A stretch of 34,724 bases of DNA from JAVBNU01 sp964617065 (GCA_964617065.1 CAZTVM010000007.1:1-34724); one strand, 5' to 3'. Positions 6,104-14,167 are shown, counted from the stretch's first letter. Notes: a model not told the origin generated them from the letters alone. Numbers and translations are program-made.

Positions 6104-9043
6104 TTGGAATTGGAGAAAAAAACATTAATATTAATAGATGGGCATGCTTTAGCGTTTAGGATGTATTTTGCGCTTGAACGTACAGGCATGAAAACCACCA
6201 ATAACGAGCCAACATGGGCAGTATACGGATTTTTTAAAGCTGTTTTTGATTTACTAAAAAACAAAAATATAAACCCAGACGCAATTGCTGTCGCTTTTGA
6301 CGTCGGACATCAAACTTTTCGAGTTGAACAATATGCTGATTATAAAGCTAATCGTGAGCAAATGCCTGATACTTTGCACTCTCAATTGGGTCTTATCATT
6401 GAAGGATTAAAATCCTTAAATATTCCTATTTACACAAAAGAGGGATTTGAAGCTGATGACGTTATTGGAACGATTACAGCTGAAGCCACTGCTTTGGGGC
6501 ATAAAACATATATTTTAACAGGTGACCAAGACGCTTTTCAACTTATCGATAAAAAGGGATTAGTTAGTGTGCTTATTCCCTCAAAGGGGGAATTGGTAGA
6601 ATTTGACAGGGACAAAGTATACGAAAAATTGCAGGTTTATCCGGAGCAAGTAATTGACTACAAAGCACTAAGAGGTGATACCTCTGACAATATCCCCGGC
6701 ATAAAAGGTATTGGTGAAAAAAGTGCTGCAAAATTGCTCAATACCTACGAAAATTTAGAAAATATTTACAAGCAGTTGCCTGATTTCCCTGAAAATGCAC
6801 TAAAAAAGAAACTTGTCGAAGGTGAAGAAATTGCCCAATTAAGTCAATTTTTAGCAACAATTAAAAAAGACGTAGCTATAAATTTCGATTTTGAACATAC
6901 AAAACTTGATTTAGAAAGTTTACAGCCGCTGAGCGAATTTTTGAGAAAAGTTCAATTTTACAGTTTTTTGAAAAATATTGAACAAATCACGAAGCCTTTT
7001 AAGGTTTTGTCTAAAAATTTAGAATTGCCTAAAAATGCCGAAAAAGATGTAAATAATGGAAAAGATGCTGCTGCAGAAAATAAAAATTCTCAACCTACAC
7101 AGCTAGGTTTTTTTGCTAATGAAAGTTTGGTGCTTGACTCAGAGCAAACTGTTTTAGCCCAAAAAGTTGAATATCAAAATGTCACAGTCGACACAGACGA
7201 ACAATTGGACAATTTGTTGAATGAACTAAAAAATCAAAAATTGATTTCGTTGAATTTTCAAATGACAACAAATGAGTTTATGTATACCGATTTGGTAGGT
7301 ATTGCTGTTGCATTCAACCCACAAATATATACAACTGCGACAAATAAACGACTTTTTGTTGATAAAAATATAAAATCAGAACCTAAATGTTATTACATTC
7401 CACTGTTTCATGAAGTCGGTGAACAGCTCGATATGGAAAAAGTTTTAAGCAAGTTAAAACCTTTTTTTGAAAGCGAAAGCTTATCAAAAGTTATACAAAA
7501 CGCAAAACTAGCTGTTAACTTACTTCGGCACCTCAATATACCTTTGAAAAATGTTATTTCAGATACAATGTTAGCGAGTTATATAAAAGACCCTGCACGA
7601 AAACATGAAATAAATGTACAATCACTTGAACATTTGAATTATTTTATTGAAGACGAGGAAAACATTTTAGGTAAAGGGCGTGACAAAAAAACTATGTCAC
7701 AAATTGATGTGGAGCATGTGTCTTGTTACGCTTGCGATATAGCGGTTGTAACATTGGAACTCGCAAAATATTGGGAAAACAATCTCGATGAACAAGAAAA
7801 AAACATTTTGTATGACATTGAAATGCCTTTAACTTACGTACTCGCAGATATGGAATATGTCGGAATTTCTGTCGATTTATCTTATTTGGATAAATTGTCC
7901 GATGAAATCAACAAAAGTTTAACTGAAATAGAAAGCGTTATTTACGAAGAAGCCGGTGAGAAGTTTAATATCAATTCGCCCAAAAAAGTCGGAGAAATCC
8001 TTTTCGATAAGCTTCAATTGAAAACTAAAAAAATAAAAAAAACGAAAACAGGGTATTCGACAGGGGCAAATGTTTTAGAGGAATTAGCTCAAGAGTTTGA
8101 AATCGCAAAAAATATTTTGCAACAACGACATTTGACTAAATTGAAAACGACTTATGTCGATACTTTACCGACGCTAATTTGTCCAATTGATAAACGCATA
8201 CACACAACATATAATCAAACAGTAACGACAACCGGTCGGCTGTCTAGTTCAAGTCCGAATTTGCAAAATATCCCTATTCGAACAAAGTTAGGCAATCGAA
8301 TAAGAGCAGCTTTCGTGCCTAAAGACAAAGAAAATTATGTAATTTTGTCAGCTGATTATTCACAGGTAGAATTGCGATTATTAGCTCATATTTCTCAAGA
8401 TGATAATTTAATAGCAGCTTTTAACTCTGACGAAGATATTCACACGCAGACAGCTGCAAAGGTTTTTGAAGTACCTATTGAAGCTGTTACAAAAGAAATG
8501 CGAAGCAAAGCGAAAGCTGTAAATTTTGGTATTATTTATGGTCAAACTCGTTATGGCTTAGCAAAAACCCTCAAAATTTCTTCAATAGAAGCGCAATTAT
8601 TTATAGATAAGTATTTTGCCACTTATCCAAAAGTTAAAGATTATATGCAAAACACGGTGCAGTTTGCCTATGCGCATGGTTTCGTCGAAACTACGTATGG
8701 TCGAAAACGTTATTTGCAAAATGAGCTTACGAGTTCGAGCCATCAAATAAAAGAATTCGCAGAGCGTGCGGCTATAAACCAGCCACTGCAAGGTACAGCC
8801 GCTGATTTAATTAAAGTTGCAATGGTTAATTTGCACAAAAAATTACAAGAAAAGAACTTTAAAACGAAAATTATTTTGCAAGTGCATGATGAACTTGTAC
8901 TAGAAGTTTACAAGCCCGAATTAGATGAGATTACGAAGCTTGTCAACGCAGAAATGGAACTACAGCAGCCACTTTTAGTGCCATTAAAAATAGATGTTGC
9001 AGTTGGTCATAGCTGGATGGAAGGTGATGAGGATAATTTATGA
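6104..9043 (+). CDS. polA: DNA polymerase I, proofreading site degenerate
   Basis: Repair and Okazaki-fragment polymerase, 979 aa counted from TTG 6104. A second TTG at 6110 is better spaced from AAGG at 6098-6101. The 5' nuclease domain (about 7-300) has IDGHALAFRMYFAL, FEADDVIGT, TGDQDAFQL and the helix-hairpin-helix GDTSDNIPGIKGIGEKSA. The 3'-5' exonuclease fold (about 355-560) is present but its metal ligands are not: the DxE positions are Asn384 and Gln386, the second Asp is Val471, and the YxxxD Asp is Ile546. The polymerase domain is intact: TGRLSSSSPNLQNIP near 710-724, motif A DYSQVELR 751-758, motif B KAVNFGIIYG 804-813 (Phe808), motif C VHDE 927-930. So it should polymerise and nick-translate but not proofread. 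It overlaps the next gene by 4 bases. Confidence 0.96.
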   Translation: MELEKKTLILIDGHALAFRMYFALERTGMKTTNNEPTWAVYGFFKAVFDLLKNKNINPDAIAVAFDVGHQTFRVEQYADYKANREQMPDTLHSQLGLIIEGLKSLNIPIYTKEGFEADDVIGTITAEATALGHKTYILTGDQDAFQLIDKKGLVSVLIPSKGELVEFDRDKVYEKLQVYPEQVIDYKALRGDTSDNIPGIKGIGEKSAAKLLNTYENLENIYKQLPDFPENALKKKLVEGEEIAQLSQFLATIKKDVAINFDFEHTKLDLESLQPLSEFLRKVQFYSFLKNIEQITKPFKVLSKNLELPKNAEKDVNNGKDAAAENKNSQPTQLGFFANESLVLDSEQTVLAQKVEYQNVTVDTDEQLDNLLNELKNQKLISLNFQMTTNEFMYTDLVGIAVAFNPQIYTTATNKRLFVDKNIKSEPKCYYIPLFHEVGEQLDMEKVLSKLKPFFESESLSKVIQNAKLAVNLLRHLNIPLKNVISDTMLASYIKDPARKHEINVQSLEHLNYFIEDEENILGKGRDKKTMSQIDVEHVSCYACDIAVVTLELAKYWENNLDEQEKNILYDIEMPLTYVLADMEYVGISVDLSYLDKLSDEINKSLTEIESVIYEEAGEKFNINSPKKVGEILFDKLQLKTKKIKKTKTGYSTGANVLEELAQEFEIAKNILQQRHLTKLKTTYVDTLPTLICPIDKRIHTTYNQTVTTTGRLSSSSPNLQNIPIRTKLGNRIRAAFVPKDKENYVILSADYSQVELRLLAHISQDDNLIAAFNSDEDIHTQTAAKVFEVPIEAVTKEMRSKAKAVNFGIIYGQTRYGLAKTLKISSIEAQLFIDKYFATYPKVKDYMQNTVQFAYAHGFVETTYGRKRYLQNELTSSSHQIKEFAERAAINQPLQGTAADLIKVAMVNLHKKLQEKNFKTKIILQVHDELVLEVYKPELDEITKLVNAEMELQQPLLVPLKIDVAVGHSWMEGDEDNL

Positions 9044-9483
9044 AAAATATAGTAATAATAATTTGTTTGTATTTATCTATAATTCCTTGTGTTGCTGCGT
9101 CAGCTCCTGTTTCAACCGCTGTAACTACGGCTCAAACGACTAACGCTGATGCTAAGCCTGTCGTAAGCTACACAAATCAAGAAAATTGTACGCAAACATA
9201 CCGTATCCCTTCTGAAAAACTTTATTTTTTGACGCTTTCTGCCATTAATGCCAACAAATTTCAATCACTAGAAGCGCAAACTCGTGGTGGTTTTATTTTA
9301 TTCAACGCAGGCAAAAAACAGTTCCTCGCAACTGTAGCGAAAGTTGATGACAAGTCCTCTGTTTTGAAAATTGCACCGGTCGACAATAGTTATTATTTTT
9401 CACCTTCAATCGTTAATAATATTTTTTATTACATTACGTTAAATACGACATTGCCAATTGAAACGCTCTTGAAAGGCAAATAA
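9040..9483 (+). CDS. small secreted protein of unknown function
   Basis: 147 aa. Residues 1-20 form a signal peptide: Lys2 then a hydrophobic run (IVIIICLYLSIIP), with a plausible cleavage after Ala19 or Ala20. Cys17 is preceded by Pro, so it does not make a good lipobox. A Thr/Ala-rich linker (22-45) leads to a compact domain (55-147) with YRIPSEKLYFLTLSAINANK and TRGGFILFNAGKKQFLATV, beta-rich in appearance; I do not recognise the family. The ATG overlaps the polA stop (ATGA) and has GAGGA upstream, so it is translated with polA; coaE follows after 1 base. Function unknown. Confidence 0.7.
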   Translation: MKNIVIIICLYLSIIPCVAASAPVSTAVTTAQTTNADAKPVVSYTNQENCTQTYRIPSEKLYFLTLSAINANKFQSLEAQTRGGFILFNAGKKQFLATVAKVDDKSSVLKIAPVDNSYYFSPSIVNNIFYYITLNTTLPIETLLKGK

Positions 9484-9484
9484 T

Positions 9485-10081
9485 ATGATGAAAATTGGAT
9501 TAACGGGCAATATTGCTTCCGGCAAAAGTGAAGTCGAAAAATTTTTTATCGAACATAATATTCCTGTAATTGATGCCGATATCATTGGGCATGAATTGCT
9601 GGAACTTGATGTAAAAGTGATAGAAAAAGTCAGAAAAATTTTTTTTAATCATGATATTTTAAATGAAAACGGCGAAATATCTCGTCAAAAACTTTCTGAT
9701 ATTATCTTTTACGATGAAAATTTAAAATTAAAATTGGAAAATATTTTACACCCAATTATAAAAGAAAAAATCCAACAATTTTTTGAAAATAATAAAAATC
9801 AAAAATTTGCAATTGCGTCAGCTGCATTACTGTTTGAGTCAAAAATGCAAAAAATGTTCGACAAAATTATTTTAGTAAAAGCTGACGAAAAAATACGTTT
9901 GAGCCGTTTGATTGAAAGAAATAAACTCTCAATCAAAAAAGCTCAAACGATTTTAAATTCTCAAATAAATGAGGATTTAAAGTCAACTCAATCTGATTAC
10001 ATCATTGAAAACTGTGCCAGCTTAAAAGAATTACACTCAGCTTGTTTTGCTTTATTCACAAAATTAAGCGAAGGTGTTTAG
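9485..10081 (+). CDS. coaE: dephospho-CoA kinase
   Basis: Last step of CoA synthesis: ATP-dependent 3'-phosphorylation of dephospho-CoA. 198 aa, the usual length. P-loop GLTGNIASGKS at 5-15, then IDADIIGHELL (about 29-39), the family's DAD motif. The lid region near 140-150 has RLIERN. The start is one of two adjacent ATG codons (9485 or 9488), with no strong Shine-Dalgarno, 1 base after the secreted protein, so it probably relies on coupling. The last 18 bases overlap the end of the convergent Ser-rich gene. polA and coaE are often neighbours in bacteria. Confidence 0.93.
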   Translation: MMKIGLTGNIASGKSEVEKFFIEHNIPVIDADIIGHELLELDVKVIEKVRKIFFNHDILNENGEISRQKLSDIIFYDENLKLKLENILHPIIKEKIQQFFENNKNQKFAIASAALLFESKMQKMFDKIILVKADEKIRLSRLIERNKLSIKKAQTILNSQINEDLKSTQSDYIIENCASLKELHSACFALFTKLSEGV

Positions 10082-10471
10082 TCTCCGACCATCAAGATTG
10101 TTATTCGCTACTGATGATGCGTCAGCTTTTTCCGGTTTTGATACATGCTGAGACGGAGGCGTACTTGTATTATTTGCTACTGATGAGGCGTCAGCTTTTT
10201 CAGGGCTCGTCGGTGGTGTGCTACCACTACTTGCTGTTATTGCTGAAGAATCTTTACTTCCTGATGGTGCATGCGATGGCGTACTAGTGTTACTTGCCAT
10301 TGATGAAGCGTCAGCATTTTCCGGCTTACTAAAATTTCTAAGTTGATTTCCTATATCAGCAGAACTTGAGTTGCCAACTGAGCCTGAGCTGCCACCACTA
10401 CCTGATGAAAATGATGAAGCGTCAATTCTAGGTCTTTGTTGTGAACCTATTGAAGATAGACCTGAACCCAT
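10064..10471 (-). CDS. Ser-rich repetitive low-complexity protein (hypothetical)
   Basis: 135 aa from ATG 10471, chosen because AAAGGAG lies 7-8 bases upstream; longer frames lack such a site. No signal peptide, membrane helix or known domain. It is strongly enriched in Ser, Ala, Gly, Asn, Pro and Thr. A unit of the form KPEKADASSVANNTSTPP occurs at about 49-66, 90-107 and, shortened, 112-125, with a further IDASS at 16-20. This suggests expansion by internal duplication and a disordered chain. The last 18 coding bases overlap the end of coaE tail to tail. A perfect inverted repeat (10502-10527) lies upstream. Function unknown; it could be a secreted or surface-linked linker-type protein, but nothing shows export. 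Confidence 0.6.
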   Translation of the reverse strand: MGSGLSSIGSQQRPRIDASSFSSGSGGSSGSVGNSSSADIGNQLRNFSKPENADASSMASNTSTPSHAPSGSKDSSAITASSGSTPPTSPEKADASSVANNTSTPPSQHVSKPEKADASSVANNNLDGRRLNTFA

Positions 10472-10501
10472 GATAATCTCCTTTTCTTTATTACTCCGCA
10501 A

Positions 10502-10527
10502 AATTATGTATACTCAATTACATAATT
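10502..10527. promoter_or_regulatory. operator-like inverted repeat upstream of the Ser-rich gene
   Basis: Perfect arms AATTATGTA (10502-10510) and TACATAATT (10519-10527) around 8 bases. It sits 31 bases before the Ser-rich protein's start. CATAAT on the minus strand within it could serve as a -10. Confidence 0.35.
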
Positions 10528-10692
10528 TCCCCTTACTCACTCTAAAAAACATTTTTTTTAACTCAAATTTCAATTTTTAAAAATTTCGTTACAAATATTT
10601 ATTATTTTAAATTTTTATAAATCATTTAAAAACGTTAATAACGTGCCTTTTGGGGAAATTTATACAAATATGAATATTAAGAAATATTACAC

Positions 10693-10722
10693 GCAAAAAA
10701 AAACCGACGTTTTGTCGGTTAA
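10693..10722 (-). terminator. strong intrinsic terminator (minus strand)
   Basis: Perfect 7-bp stem AACCGAC / GTCGGTT (10702-10708 / 10714-10720), 5-base loop, followed on the minus strand by nine T (10695-10703). No annotated gene ends here, which is why a small RNA is proposed. Confidence 0.7.
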
Positions 10723-10780
10723 GTCTACCACATATTAGAGAGAGGAATTAGAGAGAGAGAAAAGTTAAAATCTTTTTTTT
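10693..10780 (-). ncRNA. candidate CU-rich small RNA
   Basis: A minus-strand transcript from a TATAGT element (10787-10792) to the terminator at 10693 would be about 88 nt. It has no frame of note. Its middle holds two copies of TCTCTCTAAT (complement of 10734-10743 and 10747-10756) and AATTCCTCTCTC, a pyrimidine stretch complementary to purine-rich ribosome sites. No good -35 is visible, so the promoter is weak evidence; the terminator is the main support. Confidence 0.35.
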
Positions 10781-10837
10781 ATTCCTACTATATATATGCC
10801 CATTATTAATTTTATTTAAACAAATTTATTATTTTAA

Positions 10838-10853
10838 TTAACATTTCTTTACA
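10838..10853 (+). promoter_or_regulatory. direct-repeat box TTAACA-N4-TTTACA
   Basis: Two hexamers with 10-base periodicity, joined by TTTC, 85 bases before the acidic protein's start. The same box (TTTACA-TTTC-TTTACA) lies upstream of the unknown gene at 26201. The layout is like sites of OmpR/PhoB-family regulators; the Bacillus PhoP box uses TTAACA-type repeats spaced 4-6 bases. Confidence 0.35.
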
Positions 10854-10882
10854 AAAATGGCTATATTTTATGTACACATGTT

Positions 10883-10909
10883 TTGTTTTCTACAAATGTA
10901 GTATATAAT
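10883..10909 (+). promoter_or_regulatory. promoter of acidic protein with palindrome in the spacer
   Basis: TATAAT (10904-10909) is preceded by TTGTTT (10883-10888; 15-base spacer) or TTTTGT (17-base spacer). CTACA-AA-TGTAG (10890-10901) sits between the hexamers, a good place for a repressor. Confidence 0.4.
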
Positions 10910-10938
10910 ATAGATATAGGGTAATCTGGTATAAGAAA

Positions 10939-11262
10939 ATGTCATACGATGTAAATAGTTCCGGGCAAATACCTCTTATAAGAGAAGCTCAAAACCTTAT
11001 GAACAATGGTGGTGGTGGAAATTTAGGTTATTTTCAAAGAGGTAAGAAAAAAAAGCAGGAAGAACCGAATTCAGATTTGTTTGAAGACGATGATGGAGAT
11101 ACATATATTCCATCGTCTAAGCTAAGTGATGATGATGAGTCAACAATTTCGTCAGAAGACTCCTTTGTATTGTCAGATGAAAACGATTCAAAATCAGATG
11201 ACAAAAGTTATACTTACAAAGCCAAAACTATAATAAAAAAAATAAATAATTTCTTTTTGTAA
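10939..11262 (+). CDS. small acidic hypothetical protein
   Basis: 107 aa, unknown family. Features: Gly run after Asn (NNGGGGNLGYFQRGKKKK near 22-40), then a highly acidic Ser/Asp/Glu-rich middle (45-92), then a basic C-terminus (KAKTIIKKINNFFL). No signal peptide or membrane helix. The Shine-Dalgarno is poor: AGGG lies about 18 bases before the ATG. It has its own promoter upstream, a palindrome in the promoter spacer and a TTWACA direct-repeat box. A bidirectional terminator follows 25 bases downstream. Codon use is like the neighbours. Function unknown. Confidence 0.55.
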   Translation: MSYDVNSSGQIPLIREAQNLMNNGGGGNLGYFQRGKKKKQEEPNSDLFEDDDGDTYIPSSKLSDDDESTISSEDSFVLSDENDSKSDDKSYTYKAKTIIKKINNFFL

Positions 11263-11287
11263 ATTTTCAATTCAAAATATATGCACT

Positions 11288-11317
11288 AAAAAAGCGAACC
11301 CAAAAGAGTTCGCTTTT
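11288..11317. terminator. bidirectional intrinsic terminator
   Basis: Stem AAAGCGAAC / GTTCGCTTT with an 8-base loop, flanked by A and T runs on both sides. It lies between the convergent acidic-protein gene and korD and can serve both. Confidence 0.85.
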
Positions 11318-11337
11318 TCGTATTAAAATAGTTATAA

Positions 11338-11613
11338 CTATTTTTTGACTATTTTGATAGCACTGTCAGGACAGACCATCGAGCACATACCACAACCTGT
11401 ACATCTATCAGCCTTAGGCTCAACAGCAGGTGTAGCATAAATACCTATTTCTTTAGACCAATTCAAGCATTTTTCGCCATCTTTAGCGTTAAGAGGGCAT
11501 TTTTCTAGGCACAGACCACAGCCTTTGCAAAGTTCTGTGAACAAATACCAGTCGGAATTGCCTTTAGCGATACCTTCTACTTTGATTCCTTTATATTGTT
11601 TATCAGTTGTCAT
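11338..11613 (-). CDS. korD: 2-oxoacid:ferredoxin oxidoreductase, delta (ferredoxin) subunit
   Basis: 91 aa with two 4Fe-4S motifs: CKGCGLCLEKCP near 29-40 and CTGCGMCSMVCP near 71-82. It passes electrons from the TPP site of the complex to free ferredoxin. It is the last gene of a four-gene unit (alpha, beta, gamma, delta in transcription order) with short gaps. A good ribosome site (AAAGGAG) stands before the ATG and a bidirectional terminator follows 20 bases downstream. The exact substrate of the complex is uncertain (see korA). Confidence 0.85.
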   Translation of the reverse strand: MTTDKQYKGIKVEGIAKGNSDWYLFTELCKGCGLCLEKCPLNAKDGEKCLNWSKEIGIYATPAVEPKADRCTGCGMCSMVCPDSAIKIVKK

Positions 11614-11627
11614 TTTATTCTCCTTTA

Positions 11628-12188
11628 TTAAACGGTAGCTTTTTCAATCAAGCTCATACCACGTTCAAGAGCTTTGTAGTTAAGTTCTCTCAACTCAGGC
11701 TTAGCTGCGAATTTTTTGCCTAAAGCATATTCCATAGACGATTTGATGTTGTCCATGCTAACGACTTTCGTAGCATTTAATAACGCACCTAACACGATAA
11801 TGTTGAATACACGAGCGCTAAGTTCTTTGTTAGCTATTTCGTTTGCAGGGATAGCTATAACTTCTTTCGCTTCGACTTCAGGTTTAATTGTACATACAGA
11901 TGAGTCGTAAATAACCGTTGTATTTTTGTCTATATAAGTAGAACATCTTTCGATAGCTCTATCTGATAACAAAATAGCTATGTCACTTTTAGAAAAGCGA
12001 GGTTCTCCAATTTTTTCATCAGCTATTTGACAAAAAGCGATACTAACACCGCCACGTTGTTCCACCCCAAAATTAGGGATATATAACACATTTTTTTGTG
12101 CTTCATAACCGGCTTCGACTAGGATTTTAGCGATAGATTGAACACCTTGCCCGCCTTCTCCGGCTAATACCATTTTTACTCTTGCCAT
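11628..12188 (-). CDS. korC: 2-oxoacid:ferredoxin oxidoreductase, gamma subunit
   Basis: 186 aa, the usual size of separate gamma subunits. The N-terminal glycine loop GEGGQGVQSIAKIL (about 10-23), followed by PNFGVEQRGGVSIAFCQI (about 39-56), is characteristic of the catalytic gamma domain. It is needed for CoA binding and assembly. 14 bases separate it from korD; korB ends 15 bases upstream. Confidence 0.9.
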   Translation of the reverse strand: MARVKMVLAGEGGQGVQSIAKILVEAGYEAQKNVLYIPNFGVEQRGGVSIAFCQIADEKIGEPRFSKSDIAILLSDRAIERCSTYIDKNTTVIYDSSVCTIKPEVEAKEVIAIPANEIANKELSARVFNIIVLGALLNATKVVSMDNIKSSMEYALGKKFAAKPELRELNYKALERGMSLIEKATV

Positions 12189-12203
12189 AATTTGTAGTCC
12201 TTT

Positions 12204-12959
12204 CTATTGTAAACCTTCAGGTACAACGAATTCATTTACTTCAAAGAATTCTTCCATAGTTTTTAGTCTAGCCCAAGTATCAGCGTTGTTAGTTCTCCAG
12301 TTAAGAGGACATAGTGAAAGAACTTCGACGAAAGCAAATCCACCTTTTTCAACGTTAGTTAACGCCTTTTTAAATGTAGAGCGCAATTTTCTGATATTGC
12401 TAACGCTAGCACGAGCAACATAAGCTTTTTGAGGGTCAACTATAGCTGCAACCATTTCAGCACCTTTCGCAGGTTTACCTGTAACTTCACAGTCACGACC
12501 GTAAGGCGTAGTTTCTGTTTTTTGTCCAGGCATAGTTGTAGGTGCCATTTGACCACCTGTCATACCGTAGTTAGTGTTGTTAGCGAGTACAATCAACATG
12601 TTTTCACTTCTGACAGATGCGTTCACTAAATGTTGTGAGCCAATAGCCAAGCCGCCGCCGTCACCCATATATGCTATGCCAACTGTTCCGGGAACTGCTC
12701 TTGTTACCCCATAAATAACCGGTGTTGTACGTCCGTGGTGTGTTTGTACTGAGTCTAAATTCATGTAATTCCACGATAATAAACTACAGCCAATATCACA
12801 GCCGAACACTGTTTTATCTTGTATTTCTAAATCGTCAATAGCACCAGCAAGTGTTTTTAAGATGATACCATGACCACAGCCCGGGCAAAATTTGCTTGCG
12901 CCGACTTCACTGTTTTGTGCTTTTGGCAAATCCGGTTTTACCGATAATATTTGTGCCAT
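12204..12959 (-). CDS. korB: 2-oxoacid:ferredoxin oxidoreductase, beta (TPP-binding) subunit
   Basis: 251 aa. Cluster/TPP region CPGCGHG at 25-31 and DIGCS near 55-59. The TPP-Mg motif runs from GDGG at 99-102 to NNTNYGMTGGQ at 127-137. The YGMTGGQ form, together with a separate short beta chain, is typical of the 2-oxoglutarate/2-oxoisovalerate group rather than pyruvate:ferredoxin oxidoreductase. It catalyses decarboxylation of the 2-oxoacid. AAAGGAG precedes the ATG. A 30-base gap separates it from korA. Confidence 0.92.
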   Translation of the reverse strand: MAQILSVKPDLPKAQNSEVGASKFCPGCGHGIILKTLAGAIDDLEIQDKTVFGCDIGCSLLSWNYMNLDSVQTHHGRTTPVIYGVTRAVPGTVGIAYMGDGGGLAIGSQHLVNASVRSENMLIVLANNTNYGMTGGQMAPTTMPGQKTETTPYGRDCEVTGKPAKGAEMVAAIVDPQKAYVARASVSNIRKLRSTFKKALTNVEKGGFAFVEVLSLCPLNWRTNNADTWARLKTMEEFFEVNEFVVPEGLQ

Positions 12960-12989
12960 TTTTATCTCCTTTGTGTTTATTAATATCTA

Positions 12990-14093
12990 CTATACACCTA
13001 CAGGTGTTTTTACCATTTGTTCAACTTTTTCGCAAACATCATCACCTGTTACACCAACACCCATTTTGAACAAAGTTGAATATGGAGTTGTTAAGCCATA
13101 GATTTTTTCAAGTACCATTCTAGCCAATTGACCATCAGCAGATTCAGTAAACAGAACTTGTTTAGCATTTTTAACAGCTTTACGTAACGGTTCCACTGCC
13201 AAAGGTCTGATTGTAATCGGTCTGAATAAACCTGCTTTAATACCTTTTGCTCTTAACATATCTATACCTGTCATAGCTGAACGAGCAACTATACCATGCG
13301 CTATTACTAATATTTCTGCGTCTTCAGTTTTGTATTCATAGTATTCAGCGATTTCCGGTGTAATTCTGTCGAAATCTGCTTTGTAAGAATCAAGCGTTTC
13401 CATTAATTCTTCTTCTAAATTGAAAGTATTTCTCATGTGGTTGGCTTTTCTATCGACATCAATTTTACCTTCCGCACGAAGAACAGCAGGAGTAGGTTCC
13501 ATTTTTATACCACGTGAAGCAGGGTCGTATAACATAACAGGTTCACGCATCTTGCCTTGATAACCATCAGCCAAAACGAATGTAGGGAAACGATATTTCC
13601 ATGCAGTGTTGAAAGCTTTTATTGTGTAATCGAATAAATCTTGATGACCTGCTGTTGAATAAACTATTCTCATGCCTTCGCCGTTGCCACCGAAGCAAGT
13701 TAAGTTAGTTTCTTGTTGAGCATATATAACAGTAGCAGTTGAAGGACCACCACGTTGCATAACCGCACATACAAACGGTATGCGCATCATTTCAGCCATA
13801 CTCATAGCGTCTTGCATAATCACATTTCCAGGACCTGCTGTAGCTGTGAATGCTCTTTTACCTGCTAAAATACCACCGATTGTGGAAAAACCTGCTGAAA
13901 TTTCATCTTCCGTTTGCAAAAATCCTGCTTCTGTCTTTGGCAGTAATTTGCACCAGGTATGCATAATTTCGTTTTGCGGTGTAATCGGATAACCATACAT
14001 GAATTCAGCTTCTGCCGCATTTGCAGCATAGGCGATTACTTCATTTCCGGTTAAAAACATTTTTGTATCTTTTTCAATTAGTTTTTTGACCAT
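12990..14093 (-). CDS. korA: 2-oxoacid:ferredoxin oxidoreductase, alpha subunit
   Basis: 367 aa from ATG 14093, chosen because AAAGG lies 8-9 bases upstream; the in-frame GTG at 14102 would touch the ribosome site. Begins FLTGNEVIAYAANAAEAEFMYGYPITPQNEIM, the alpha-subunit pyrimidine-binding domain of this family. Later ATAGPGNVIMQDAMSMAEMMRIPFV and QRGGPST are also typical, and the C-terminal half holds the domain II/III transketolase-like fold. The complex converts a 2-oxoacid plus CoA and ferredoxin to acyl-CoA plus CO2, reversibly. The four-subunit layout fits 2-oxoglutarate (Kor/Oor) or branched 2-oxoacids (Vor); sequence alone does not settle which. First gene of the operon. Confidence 0.9.
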   Translation of the reverse strand: MVKKLIEKDTKMFLTGNEVIAYAANAAEAEFMYGYPITPQNEIMHTWCKLLPKTEAGFLQTEDEISAGFSTIGGILAGKRAFTATAGPGNVIMQDAMSMAEMMRIPFVCAVMQRGGPSTATVIYAQQETNLTCFGGNGEGMRIVYSTAGHQDLFDYTIKAFNTAWKYRFPTFVLADGYQGKMREPVMLYDPASRGIKMEPTPAVLRAEGKIDVDRKANHMRNTFNLEEELMETLDSYKADFDRITPEIAEYYEYKTEDAEILVIAHGIVARSAMTGIDMLRAKGIKAGLFRPITIRPLAVEPLRKAVKNAKQVLFTESADGQLARMVLEKIYGLTTPYSTLFKMGVGVTGDDVCEKVEQMVKTPVGV

Positions 14094-14167
14094 TTTTTTC
14101 ACCTTTTATTACCTTATAACAATAAATAATGTACTACAAAAAAATCTGCAATGCAAAAATAATTAAT

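Larger units (their letters stand above)
10502..10938. other. 437-base AT-rich intergenic region
   Basis: No convincing coding frame. It holds, from left to right: the 9-8-9 inverted repeat (10502-10527); a 13-base palindrome ACGTTA-A-TAACGT (10632-10644); a strong minus-strand terminator (10693-10722) ending a candidate small RNA (to about 10780); the direct repeat TTAACA-N4-TTTACA (10838-10853); and the promoter of the acidic protein, with the inverted repeat CTACA-AA-TGTAG inside its spacer. Confidence 0.6.

Noticed and set aside
10042..10580. Plus-strand frames opposite the Ser-rich gene
   Set aside because: They are complements of the repeat-rich coding sequence, lack ribosome sites, and the minus-strand frame has a strong AAAGGAG and coherent repeats.
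10632..10648. Palindrome ACGTTA-A-TAACGT and a 10-base string TAACGTGCCT that recurs at 32884-32893
   Set aside because: Short; two copies in AT-rich intergenic DNA are not enough to claim an element.
10890..10901. CTACA-AA-TGTAG read as a LexA (SOS) box
   Set aside because: It has the look of a short operator but does not match the cyanobacterial or Gram-positive LexA consensus well; kept only as a palindrome in the promoter entry.
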